Shown here piece after piece: positions 6,835-14,694 of a stretch of DNA of 21,479 bases. The notes beneath the pieces were generated by a model. It saw only the letters and a list, made by a program, of their open reading frames with translations, was not told where the DNA came from and made no database searches. The position numbers and the translations under genes are program-made. The DNA comes from an uncultured Eubacteriales bacterium (GTDB taxonomy: Bacteria > Bacillota > Clostridia > Christensenellales > Borkfalkiaceae). How positions within the stretch are numbered: the stretch's first letter is position 1; each line of letters starts with the position of its first letter. The stretch covers positions 1 through 21,479 of the forward strand of contig CABQND010000036.1 of the NCBI GenBank assembly GCA_902465495.1. The letters are read 5' to 3'.

Positions 6835-9084
6835 GTGAAAGAACAGATTCTGAAAAATATCGGAGCAATCGAAACGGCGGGCAAGAGCACGGTCGAATTG
6901 TACAACGAGATCTCCTCTGCGGTCATGCGCGAGCTTGTTTTTACCGCACCCGCGCCCGAAAAAAAATCGGCGTACTATCTTTCCATCGAATTTCTGATCG
7001 GCAGGATGTTTTACAACAACCTGCTCGAACTGGGGATCCTGGACGAGGTGCGTTCGATCCTGAAAGGGAAGGGCGTAGATCCGGCGGCGTTCGAAGAAAT
7101 CGAAGATGCGGCGCTCGGCAATGGCGGTCTTGGCAGACTTGCGGCTTGCTTCATTGATTCGGCGGCAGGGCTGGATCTGCCCGTATACGGGAGGGGCATC
7201 CGCTATAAGTACGGCCTGTTCAGACAGAAATTCGAAAACGGGTTCCAGGAAGAGCTTCCCGACGACTGGCAGTCTTTCGGCGATCCGTGGGGCGTGCGTC
7301 GCGAGAGCGAGGCGCGTACGGTGCATTTCGCGGACGGGGACGTCCGCGCAGTGCCGTACGACGTTCCGATCATCGGCAAAAACCGCGTGAACGCGTTGCG
7401 CCTGTACCAGGCAGAAGGCAGTGAAAACGCAGAGAAAATCAGCGAATATTTGTATCCCGCAGATGATACCGAAGAAGGAAAACTTCTTCGCTTGCGACAG
7501 GAATATTTCTTGTCGGCGGCGGCAATCGGCGAGCTGATCGACGCATATGTCGCTGAACACGGATTGAATTTTTCAAATTTTTCTCTTTACAACGCCATAC
7601 AGCTCAATGATACCCATCCGGTACTTGCGATCGCTGAATTTATTCGTGTTCTGACGAGCGAGTATTCAGTATCTTTTGCGAAAGCGGTGCGCATTGCGGG
7701 CAAGTCCTTCAATTATACAAACCATACCATTCTCCCCGAAGCATTGGAATGCTGGCCAAAAGAATACATCCGTAAAATTTTGCCCGGTATTTATGACATT
7801 TTAAACAAGTTAGACGCGAAACAGCACCGGGAATTGAAACGCAATGGCGTTGCGAAAGAGGATGAAGCGGCAATGCGGATTGTACGTGGCGGAGCGTTTT
7901 CAATGGCAAACACCGCTGTCTATGTCGCTCGTCGCGTCAACGGAGTGGCGCGCATTCATTCGGGCATTTTAAAAGAGTCTCTGTTCAATGCGGCTTACAG
8001 ATACACACCCGAAAAATTTGTAAATGTGACAAATGGGATCACCCAGCGCCGCTGGCTGATGTTGTGCAACGAGGAACTTTCCGGACTGATTGATCGTTGT
8101 ATCGGAAAGGGTTGGCGAGAAGATGTCGAATTGCTTTCAAACATGAAAAAGTTTGAAAATGACGATGACGTCCTTGCGGAATTTGCACAGATCAAGTCGG
8201 ATAAGAAAGGACAGCTTGCCGATACTGTTTTTCAGAAAGAGGGTATCCGTTTGCTGCCTGGCGCAATCGTATATGCGCAGGTCAAGCGTTTGCACGAGTA
8301 TAAGCGGCAGCTGATGACGGCGTTTGCGATTTTCGAGATTTACGAAAAACTCAAAAACGGAGAACTTGAAAATTTTAAGCCCAGTGTATTTTTGTTCGGC
8401 GCGAAAAGCGCTCCCGCGTATTTCCGTGCAAAGGGTATCATTAAATTTATCAACGAGATCGCAAAAAAAATCGATGCGGATGAGACAGTTAACAAAAAAT
8501 TGCAGATCGTTTTTGTGACCGATTATAAAGTTTCTTATGCGGAAAAGATCGTAGCGGGTGCGGACGTATCGTTGCAGGTCTCCACGGCGGGGTTGGAAGC
8601 GAGCGGTACGGGCAACATGAAGTTCATGATGAACGGTGCTGTGACTTGCGGCACGATGGACGGCGCGAATATTGAAATCGTGGAGCAGGCGGGCCGCGAA
8701 AACAATTATATCTTTGGTGCAGAAGTGGATGAGATTGACGCGCTGCGCCGCGGCGGCTACGACCCCAACGAGTATATGTCGCGCGACGCGGCAATGAAGC
8801 GCGCGGTGTGCTCGCTGACGGACGGCACGTTCGACGACGGCGGAAAAGGGTATTTCCGCGAGCTGTTCGATTCGCTCACCGTCGGCGCAAGCTGGCACAA
8901 GCCCGATCATTACTTTATCATGCGCGATCTTGCGGATTATGTTGAAAAAATATTGAAAATCAATGAAGATTTCGGAACGCATGAATTTACGAAAAAGCAA
9001 TTTGTGAATGCAGCGTCGGCGGCGTATTTTTCATCAGACCGCTCCATTCGCGAATATGCGCAAAACATTTGGGAACTCGAATAA
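6835..9084 (+). CDS. glgP: Maltodextrin/glycogen phosphorylase (GT35)
   Basis: The 749-residue enzyme releases glucose-1-phosphate from the non-reducing ends of alpha-1,4-glucans, using pyridoxal phosphate. Family signatures are clear: SIEFLIGRMFYNNL near 46, GNGGLGRLAACFIDS near 95, AIQLNDTHPVLAIAEFIR near 255, VTNGITQRRW near 400, RLHEYKRQLM near 484, and EASGTGNMKFMMNGA, whose Lys (about 596) carries the cofactor. The start is the GTG at 6835: AAGGAGTG (6822-6829) sits at the right distance and the protein start aligns with the family. The gene begins 11 bases after the malG-like stop, so it is in the operon. It is somewhat shorter than the 800-residue E. coli enzymes, as in many Bacillota. 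It could equally be named malP; context favours imported maltodextrin as substrate. Confidence 0.94.
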   Translation: MKEQILKNIGAIETAGKSTVELYNEISSAVMRELVFTAPAPEKKSAYYLSIEFLIGRMFYNNLLELGILDEVRSILKGKGVDPAAFEEIEDAALGNGGLGRLAACFIDSAAGLDLPVYGRGIRYKYGLFRQKFENGFQEELPDDWQSFGDPWGVRRESEARTVHFADGDVRAVPYDVPIIGKNRVNALRLYQAEGSENAEKISEYLYPADDTEEGKLLRLRQEYFLSAAAIGELIDAYVAEHGLNFSNFSLYNAIQLNDTHPVLAIAEFIRVLTSEYSVSFAKAVRIAGKSFNYTNHTILPEALECWPKEYIRKILPGIYDILNKLDAKQHRELKRNGVAKEDEAAMRIVRGGAFSMANTAVYVARRVNGVARIHSGILKESLFNAAYRYTPEKFVNVTNGITQRRWLMLCNEELSGLIDRCIGKGWREDVELLSNMKKFENDDDVLAEFAQIKSDKKGQLADTVFQKEGIRLLPGAIVYAQVKRLHEYKRQLMTAFAIFEIYEKLKNGELENFKPSVFLFGAKSAPAYFRAKGIIKFINEIAKKIDADETVNKKLQIVFVTDYKVSYAEKIVAGADVSLQVSTAGLEASGTGNMKFMMNGAVTCGTMDGANIEIVEQAGRENNYIFGAEVDEIDALRRGGYDPNEYMSRDAAMKRAVCSLTDGTFDDGGKGYFRELFDSLTVGASWHKPDHYFIMRDLADYVEKILKINEDFGTHEFTKKQFVNAASAAYFSSDRSIREYAQNIWELE

Positions 9085-9135
9085 ATTTTAAACCGGCAAG
9101 ACCGGAAAAAAAATATTTCCACAAGGAGGGAAATT

Positions 9136-10872
9136 ATGAAAAAGATCTTGATGCTTTTGGCGTTGGCGGCGCTCGTGGCGCTGACTTGCGTCGGGCTCGT
9201 CGCTTGCGGCGGGGGTGAAGAGGAAGGAGCCAAATACAAGGTCACGTTCTACGACGCGGACAAGACGACCGTTCTCAAAACGGAAGAGGTTGCCGAAGGC
9301 GGCAAAGCGACGAACTGGACGCCCGAAGACAAAGCGGACTCCGAATTTTTGGGATGGTATGCGACGCCCGATCTGGCTTTCGAATTTGACTTCGATGCTG
9401 CGATCACGAAAGATACGCCCGTGTATTCGTCATGGGGGTCCAATGCCGAGGATACGCGTACATGGATGATCGCGGGGCAGTTCTCGAGTCCCGATCTGAA
9501 AGACAACAACTGGGGCGAGGACGGCAGGCTGCATCCCGAAAAATACGCGTTCGAACCGGTCGAGGGAAAAACCAACACCTTTACGCTGACCGTCGATCTT
9601 TATGAAGGCGACGTGTTCCAGTTCGGCGTGTTTGAATATCCGGAAACGGCGGAAGGCGTATACGGCAGGGAATGGTTGGCGCAGAAAGGCTATGGCTTTA
9701 TCACCAACAAAGACGAAGAGTTTTTCATCGATAAAGGGAATTATCTTGCGTCTTCCGAATATAAGCACGATATCGGCGTTGCGACGAGCGGCGAATACAA
9801 ATTCACGATGACGACCGACCTTTATAACGATTCGATCGGCGGGATCACTTGGGAAAGATTGGGCGATGCGCCCGAGCTGACGGTCACATTCACCCCGACA
9901 GTCATGGGTACGCTCAACGGCTATCAGATCGGTACAAACGCGTCTCAGGAAATGTATTTTGCATCCACGGAGAATCCGCTGGTCTGGACATTGGAAATTT
10001 CGTTGAATCGTGGTGAATTGTTCTTTGTTCTTCCGTTCAACAACTACAACGTGCAGCTGAACAAAGACTGCGTGGATTACGATAACAGCGACAACCTCAA
10101 AGAGAATGCGGCGAACGAGATCGAAACGTTGGATTCCGGGAAATTCCTGATCACGCTCACCATCGACGAGGCGGCTGCGGACGATATGACGGTCGCAAAC
10201 TCCAAAGAATCGTATTCCGTGACGGCGGAGAGGATCGGCGATTATGTGAAAGGGAACGGCGAAAACGTATACACCGTGACCTATCGCGATGCGGATGAAG
10301 GCACGAATTATACGGTCTGGCTGAAAAACGGCGCGCGTTTCCCGAATTTCACGGCTCCCGTATTGGATGAAGGCGTGCTGATGGGCTGGCACTTTGTCGG
10401 CACGGGCGAGAACGTCGGTATTGCGAATGAAAGCGCATATAAAGCGGACGGTTCTACGGGTACGATCAGCTACGGAGTGACGACAGAAAATGAGCGCGAC
10501 ACGCGCGCGTACTGGTTCAAGGGCCAGGGCGGTACTGTCAACGGGGAAGAACTCGGTTCTTGGAATAAACAAATTTATTTGAATCATCTGGAAGGCGAGG
10601 AGAATAATCATATTTACACAGCGACGCTGGTATTGACCGAAGAAATTCGCACGATGCAGATTTGTGAAGATTACCTCGGCGTTAAGACGGGTACCTATTA
10701 TCGCGGTGTACATATTGAAGGGTTCGGAACATTGGATTTCATTGACGCTACGAAAGCGAATATGGCAAATATCGCATTCAGCAAGACGGGTATCTATGAG
10801 TTGCAGCTCAATTCTTTAACGGGTAAGATCACAGTTACCCGTACGGGCGACGTTCCTGCAACCGAAGAATAA
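9136..10872 (+). CDS. Lipoprotein with an InlB repeat and three related beta-rich modules; putative glycan-binding protein
   Basis: The 578-residue protein starts with a lipoprotein signal ending LTCVGLVAC; the lipidated cysteine is residue 24, followed by a Gly/Glu linker. Residues 34-100 are an InlB B-repeat (Flg_new) ending FLGWYATPDLAFEFDFD...PVYSSW. Three segments follow that look alike: about 105-244, 247-369 and 455-572. Each has aromatic strands of the type FTLTVDLYEGDVFQFGV or WTLEISLNRGELFFVLPF, and each closes on a similar tail: GGITWERLGD, YSVTAERIGD and GKITVTRTGD. This resembles strings of carbohydrate-binding modules (SusE/F- or CBM20/26-like), but I cannot assign a named family. 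GGAGGG is 7-8 bases before the ATG, and the gap of 51 bases after the phosphorylase gene shows no convincing terminator or promoter, so it probably belongs to the operon. Starch or maltodextrin binding is inferred. Confidence 0.8.
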   Translation: MKKILMLLALAALVALTCVGLVACGGGEEEGAKYKVTFYDADKTTVLKTEEVAEGGKATNWTPEDKADSEFLGWYATPDLAFEFDFDAAITKDTPVYSSWGSNAEDTRTWMIAGQFSSPDLKDNNWGEDGRLHPEKYAFEPVEGKTNTFTLTVDLYEGDVFQFGVFEYPETAEGVYGREWLAQKGYGFITNKDEEFFIDKGNYLASSEYKHDIGVATSGEYKFTMTTDLYNDSIGGITWERLGDAPELTVTFTPTVMGTLNGYQIGTNASQEMYFASTENPLVWTLEISLNRGELFFVLPFNNYNVQLNKDCVDYDNSDNLKENAANEIETLDSGKFLITLTIDEAAADDMTVANSKESYSVTAERIGDYVKGNGENVYTVTYRDADEGTNYTVWLKNGARFPNFTAPVLDEGVLMGWHFVGTGENVGIANESAYKADGSTGTISYGVTTENERDTRAYWFKGQGGTVNGEELGSWNKQIYLNHLEGEENNHIYTATLVLTEEIRTMQICEDYLGVKTGTYYRGVHIEGFGTLDFIDATKANMANIAFSKTGIYELQLNSLTGKITVTRTGDVPATEE

Positions 10873-11004
10873 TCATTAATATGCTTTGAACTGCTGAATG
10901 GTCGCTAAAAAGAATTTCATTTTTACACAGCTTGTTTTTAAAGCAAAGTAGGCATAGACAAGGATCGCCGCAGTCTGTACGAGTGCGGTAAGCAAAAAGC
11001 TGAA

Positions 11005-11040
11005 TCGCCGCGGAAGTTTAACTTCCGCGGCGATTTTGGT
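11005..11040 (+). terminator. Rho-independent terminator of the maltodextrin operon
   Basis: A perfect 13-bp stem (11005-11017 with 11021-11033; TCGCCGCGGAAGT and its complement) has a 3-base TTA loop and is followed by TTTTGGTT. It is the most stable hairpin in the 334-bp gap after the lipoprotein gene. The preceding 132 bp (10873-11004) show no other signal I can name. Confidence 0.8.
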
Positions 11041-11092
11041 TATCGTGGCGATGCAGATGGATGAGGAAAGCAAAGAGATACGCAATAAATAT

Positions 11093-11121
11093 TTTATAGA
11101 GGCAGGTCGGTGTGCTATAAT
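11093..11121 (+). promoter_or_regulatory. Promoter of the CMD-family gene
   Basis: TATAAT (11116-11121) has a TGC extension and a weak -35, TTTATA (11093-11098), 17 bases upstream. The leader is about 80 bases. It contains short related stretches (CGTTATGCA and CGGTATGCA, 11151-11173) but no riboswitch I recognise. Confidence 0.6.
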
Positions 11122-11206
11122 GCATATAACCGAAAGGTATACAGGCCAGCCGTTATGCAAGTGGCGGTATGCACCGTTGACAAATAAAATCGAGGAGTGA
11201 TAGACC

Positions 11207-11959
11207 ATGGACAGAATTGATCGTTGTGAAGAAAAATTCGGTAAACTTTTTGGCGGAAAGCCGGTAACAAACGATGGAAATGATCCCGAGTTTATGCGGA
11301 TATTGCAGCGTTTTATTTTCGGAGAAGTTTGTTTTACGGGCTCGCTGGATGATCGTGCCCGTGAACTTGTGACAATCACGGTTCTGACAGCAGAACAGAC
11401 GCTTCCGCAATTGCGTGCGCATATCGGTGCGTGTTTGCGTATCGGGGTAAGCGCAGAAGAGGTTCGCGAAGCGATTTATCAATGCGCGCCTTTTATAGGA
11501 TTTCCGAAAACGTTGAACGCCATTTCTGTAATGGATGAAGTTTTTACAGAAAAAGGTATATCCCTTCCGCTTGAAAGCAGTGAACGGGTGACCGAGCAAA
11601 ACCGCCTTTCGGCAGGGCACGCATTGCAGGCTCCCGTTTATGGAGAGGAGATCGAGAAGCGGTATAGCTGGTTGCCGGGCGGATTTGCGGAAGCGGTGCC
11701 TCGGTATCTGACAGAGCTTTGCTTCGGCGATTTTGCTTCGCGCGGCGGGTTGGATACAAAAATGCGTGAGCTTTTGATCGTTGTTCTTCTCGCGGCGATG
11801 GGCGGAGTGGAAATGCAGATTCGGTCGCATGTCGCGGGTGCGCTGAAAGTCGGAAACACGAAAGAAGAGATCGTGTGCGCACTTGTGCATGCAATGCCGT
11901 ATATGGGTATGCCGCGCCTTTTTAATGCGCTCAACAGTGCGAAAGACTTTCTAAACTGA
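11207..11959 (+). CDS. Carboxymuconolactone decarboxylase (CMD)-family protein, two tandem domains
   Basis: The 250-residue protein carries two copies of the CMD/AhpD-like helical fold: about 28-111 (LDDRARELVTITVLTAEQTL...RAHIGACLRIGVSAEEVREA) and 158-245 (LDTKMRELLIVVLLAAMGGV...RSHVAGALKVGNTKEEIVCA). Each repeat keeps the conserved His (H72, H208) and the closing 'P.IGFPKTLNA' / 'PYMGMPRLFNA' block. Neither has the CxxC pair of the peroxidase-type AhpD proteins, so a disulfide-reductase role is unlikely; gamma-carboxymuconolactone decarboxylase activity is also unproven for such stand-alone forms. GAGGAG is 9 bases before the ATG. It has its own promoter and is preceded by a terminator, so it is probably not part of the sugar operon. 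Family sure, function not. Confidence 0.85.
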   Translation: MDRIDRCEEKFGKLFGGKPVTNDGNDPEFMRILQRFIFGEVCFTGSLDDRARELVTITVLTAEQTLPQLRAHIGACLRIGVSAEEVREAIYQCAPFIGFPKTLNAISVMDEVFTEKGISLPLESSERVTEQNRLSAGHALQAPVYGEEIEKRYSWLPGGFAEAVPRYLTELCFGDFASRGGLDTKMRELLIVVLLAAMGGVEMQIRSHVAGALKVGNTKEEIVCALVHAMPYMGMPRLFNALNSAKDFLN

Positions 11960-12026
11960 AATAGATTGTATTTATTTTAAAACAAGTCATTGCATGATTT
12001 TTACATCGATAGTGCAAGATAATAGT

Positions 12027-14510
12027 ATGAATAAAATTACTATTTGGAAATTTGGATTTTTAGCGTTGATATGCACAGCGATCGCAGTCCTTTTCCTGTT
12101 CGGGAATTTGGCGATGAATCGCAGTGTGCGATGTGATGCTGTTGAGCGCGAGGCGCTGAGTATCGATGTGGACGAAGAGCATTTTCCGGACGATGTGTTC
12201 CGTGGGTGGATTTTGGACCCGGCGAATTTAAACGGCGCAGGCAGTGACGGGGTGCTTACGGCAGAGGAGCTGGAAGGGATCACCGAAATTCAAAGGCGCG
12301 GAAGTTCGGACTCAATGATTTCTGACTTGACCGGCATTGAGTATTTCACTGCGTTACAGAGTCTGAATGTTCCGTATAACTCATTGACGTCGCTCGATCT
12401 TCGTGCCAATACGGAGCTTATGTATGTCAATTGTTCGTATAACCGCCTGACCGATTTAAAGGTAAGCGGTCTTGCAAAAATACGTGCTCTCTGGTGTGAA
12501 TTTAATTATTTACCCTCATTGGACCTTTCCGGGATCGACGCGCTGGAAACGATATATTGCAGACATAATTTGCTTACTGCTATTGATTTCAGTCAAAATA
12601 CGAACCTGATTTTTATCGAAACGTTTGATAATCTGCTTACGGAGATCGATGTTTCGATGCTGAAAAATCTGGAATTTCTGCATATAGATCTTAATCGCCT
12701 TACGCGGTTGGATATGAGCGGAAATCTCAACCTGAAAGGGGGAGGATTTGTCGTAAGAAACAATGATATGCGTGAGCTGATTCTTCCGTCAATTCCGGGA
12801 TTTACCGTGTTTTACGATGATTTTGCGGAACAAGATCCGATCACGGGATATGATACCGTGGAATGGTTTTCGGATGATGGATACACACAGCCGGTAACGG
12901 GCGATGTAGAGGCACAGGGACAAACTCTGTATGCGCGGCGTGTGGTGAATGATTATTCGATTGTGTTTTCGGCGAACGGCGGGTCAGATGCTCCTGCCAC
13001 GATTGCGGCGAAATATGACCAAACGGTTTCACTTCCGGAACAAGAGCCTACACGCAGGGGATATACCTTCAAAGGCTGGCGCGAGGATATCTATGGTGAT
13101 TCTACCGTATACACGGCAGGACAAGAAGTTAAGAATTTGGCCGGGAAAACGCAGGGCGAAAAAATTACTTTGTACGCACAGTGGGAAGCGAACAAATATT
13201 CCGTTCGTTTTGAAAAGGGGGCAGATGATGCAAGCGGCTCAATGGAAGCCTTGCAGACGCAATACGGGAAATCGACTCCGTTACCGGAAAACGGATTTAC
13301 ACGTACCGATTATGATTTTGTAGGCTGGTCGCTGACGCAGGACGGAGAAGTGTATCTTTCCGATCGTCAATCGGTGTATAATCTGACAGATGAGGATGGC
13401 GGTGAAATAGTCCTATATGCTGTTTGGGAACGTTCGGCGGAATTTATTCGAAGACCGTATAAACAACAGCTTGATGAGGCGTTTGCAGGCTTTTCGGAAG
13501 AACAGTATTTTGCGGAAGACTGGGATTCTTTGGTTTCCGTTTATCAGAGTGCCGATCGCAAATTGATTTCTGCGGGAAAAAGCGAGTTGACGATGGAGCG
13601 CGTTTTGTCAAACGGAAAAGAGGAAATGAAGGCGATTAAAGACGAAGCCGCACGCGTGGAAGAGGTCCGAGAAGGTTGGAATAACGAATTTTCCGAGGTG
13701 TTGCAAGCCATAAATGCTCCTCCCATAGCTTTTGGTCAGGGAGAAAGAATGTACAACGCCGCAAAAAGCGGGCTGGAAAAGTCTTTGCCGCAAATGTTAG
13801 AAAGTTATTCAATTCTTACGAACGAAGATAGTCGCGCGCAAGCGGCTTATCAGGCAGGACAGCTTATACAAGAGCAAACCGCGAAATTGAATGAGTTTAT
13901 TGTAGCGGGTGAATGGCTTGTACGTGCAGATAAGTATGCTTCGGCGGCTTTGCGCGATGTACGTTCTGCGTTGTTGAGTGAGTATCAATCGGTTTTGCGG
14001 GATTATGCGCTTTTGTCAGAAGAAGATCAATCCTACATTTCCAAAGACGTGTTGGAGGCTCTTGGGGAACGTCTGCGTATTTCGGAAGCAAAGGCGAATG
14101 CTGTTGCGGCTCTGAATGAGCAGTTTGAACAGTATTCCGAGCAGGATTATTCGCCCGCACAATGGGAAAAGCTGTCGCAAGTCTTGGCCGCAAACATTGC
14201 CGCTGCGGAGAGTGCCGACAATGAGGCTGTCCTTAATAAAATAATAGTGGATAATTCCGAGCAAATGGATAATGTTCCTACGAAAGAAGAGGAGGCCGCG
14301 CAAAATCCCGATGGGCCGTCCGACGGTGACGGCGATTCTTCGGATGGAGAAATTCTCCCGCCGGACGGAGGAATAAATCCTCCGAGTGAACCTTCGGAAC
14401 CGTCACCTTCCAAAAAAGGCGTTTGGATTGCGGTATCGATTGGTGCGGCGGTTGTTGTAATTGCGGCAATAGTGGTTGCAGTGCTTGTGATCCGAAAGAA
14501 ACGTAGATAA
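12027..14510 (+). CDS. Membrane-anchored surface protein: LRR, two InlB repeats, helical stalk, C-terminal transmembrane anchor
   Basis: The 827-residue protein has an N-terminal hydrophobic segment (about 5-27), an EF-hand-like cap (EEHFPDDVFRGWI...GSDGVLTAEEL, about 50-82), a leucine-rich-repeat domain of about 21-residue units (about 100-245; for example LDLRANTELMYVNCSYNRLT), two InlB B-repeats (about 310-388 and 391-468, with GYTFKGW and DYDFVGW), a long helical region resembling FIVAR-type stalks (475-750), an acidic Pro/Gly/Ser linker, a transmembrane helix (798-823) and a KKRR tail. No LPXTG motif is present, so anchoring is by the membrane helix. Such proteins usually display LRRs for adhesion or ligand binding; the ligand is unknown. 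The ATG at 12027 is chosen because a charged MNKITIWK start precedes the hydrophobic segment; an in-frame ATG at 11994 is possible. No good ribosome site is visible for either. Confidence 0.8.
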   Translation: MNKITIWKFGFLALICTAIAVLFLFGNLAMNRSVRCDAVEREALSIDVDEEHFPDDVFRGWILDPANLNGAGSDGVLTAEELEGITEIQRRGSSDSMISDLTGIEYFTALQSLNVPYNSLTSLDLRANTELMYVNCSYNRLTDLKVSGLAKIRALWCEFNYLPSLDLSGIDALETIYCRHNLLTAIDFSQNTNLIFIETFDNLLTEIDVSMLKNLEFLHIDLNRLTRLDMSGNLNLKGGGFVVRNNDMRELILPSIPGFTVFYDDFAEQDPITGYDTVEWFSDDGYTQPVTGDVEAQGQTLYARRVVNDYSIVFSANGGSDAPATIAAKYDQTVSLPEQEPTRRGYTFKGWREDIYGDSTVYTAGQEVKNLAGKTQGEKITLYAQWEANKYSVRFEKGADDASGSMEALQTQYGKSTPLPENGFTRTDYDFVGWSLTQDGEVYLSDRQSVYNLTDEDGGEIVLYAVWERSAEFIRRPYKQQLDEAFAGFSEEQYFAEDWDSLVSVYQSADRKLISAGKSELTMERVLSNGKEEMKAIKDEAARVEEVREGWNNEFSEVLQAINAPPIAFGQGERMYNAAKSGLEKSLPQMLESYSILTNEDSRAQAAYQAGQLIQEQTAKLNEFIVAGEWLVRADKYASAALRDVRSALLSEYQSVLRDYALLSEEDQSYISKDVLEALGERLRISEAKANAVAALNEQFEQYSEQDYSPAQWEKLSQVLAANIAAAESADNEAVLNKIIVDNSEQMDNVPTKEEEAAQNPDGPSDGDGDSSDGEILPPDGGINPPSEPSEPSPSKKGVWIAVSIGAAVVVIAAIVVAVLVIRKKRR

Positions 14511-14537
14511 ACAAAGAGTATTCGGTTAAGAGTAATG

Positions 14538-14568
14538 AAAAAAGCGGCGCATTTGCGCCGCTTTTTTT
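14538..14568 (+). terminator. Strong terminator after the LRR surface protein, possibly bidirectional
   Basis: GCGGCGCA (14544-14551) pairs with TGCGCCGC (14554-14561), flanked by six A on the left and a run of T (14562-14568) on the right. It lies 27 bases after the surface-protein stop. The symmetric A and T tracts would also let it stop transcription arriving from the leftward operon. Confidence 0.88.
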
Positions 14569-14576
14569 GTGAACTG

Positions 14577-14624
14577 ATTACTTTGTCATACCTTCTTGTA
14601 CAGCGACTGCACAAGCAACGGTCA
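14577..14624 (-). pseudogene. Duplicated 3' end of the GGGtGRT gene (48 bp)
   Basis: These 48 bases are identical to 14694-14741, the last codons and stop of the neighbouring leftward gene (…TVACAVAVQEGMTK and stop), 117 bp away. The copy has no start and cannot be a gene. Just beyond it, GTTGCTTGTGC (14638-14648) is the reverse complement of GCACAAGCAAC (14609-14619) inside the copy, so the copy can fold into a long hairpin with an 11-bp outer stem and a GGTC/GACC inner stem. Confidence 0.85.
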
Positions 14625-14658
14625 AAGAATAGACCATGTTGCTTGTGCTATTCGTCGC

Positions 14659-14692
14659 AAAAAAAATGGCTCCCAAACGGAAGCCATTTAAA
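14659..14692 (-). terminator. Terminator of the scaffold/GGGtGRT operon
   Basis: Read leftwards, AAATGGCTTCCG...GGAGCCATTT forms an imperfect stem with one internal mismatch and is followed by eight T. It begins a few bases after the stop of the GGGtGRT gene and lies between the two copies of the 48-bp repeat. Confidence 0.75.
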
Positions 14693-14694
14693 AA

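Noticed and set aside
9085..9135. Terminator between the phosphorylase gene and the lipoprotein gene
   Set aside because: The only candidate is a 4-bp CCGG/CCGG stem followed by A residues rather than T, so read-through is expected.
10876..11379. Leftward 167-codon frame whose C-terminal part looks hydrophobic, like a membrane protein
   Set aside because: It runs through the terminator stem and the promoter of the CMD gene and into that gene antisense, with no ribosome site. A decayed gene in 10876-11090 cannot be excluded, but nothing recognisable supports it.
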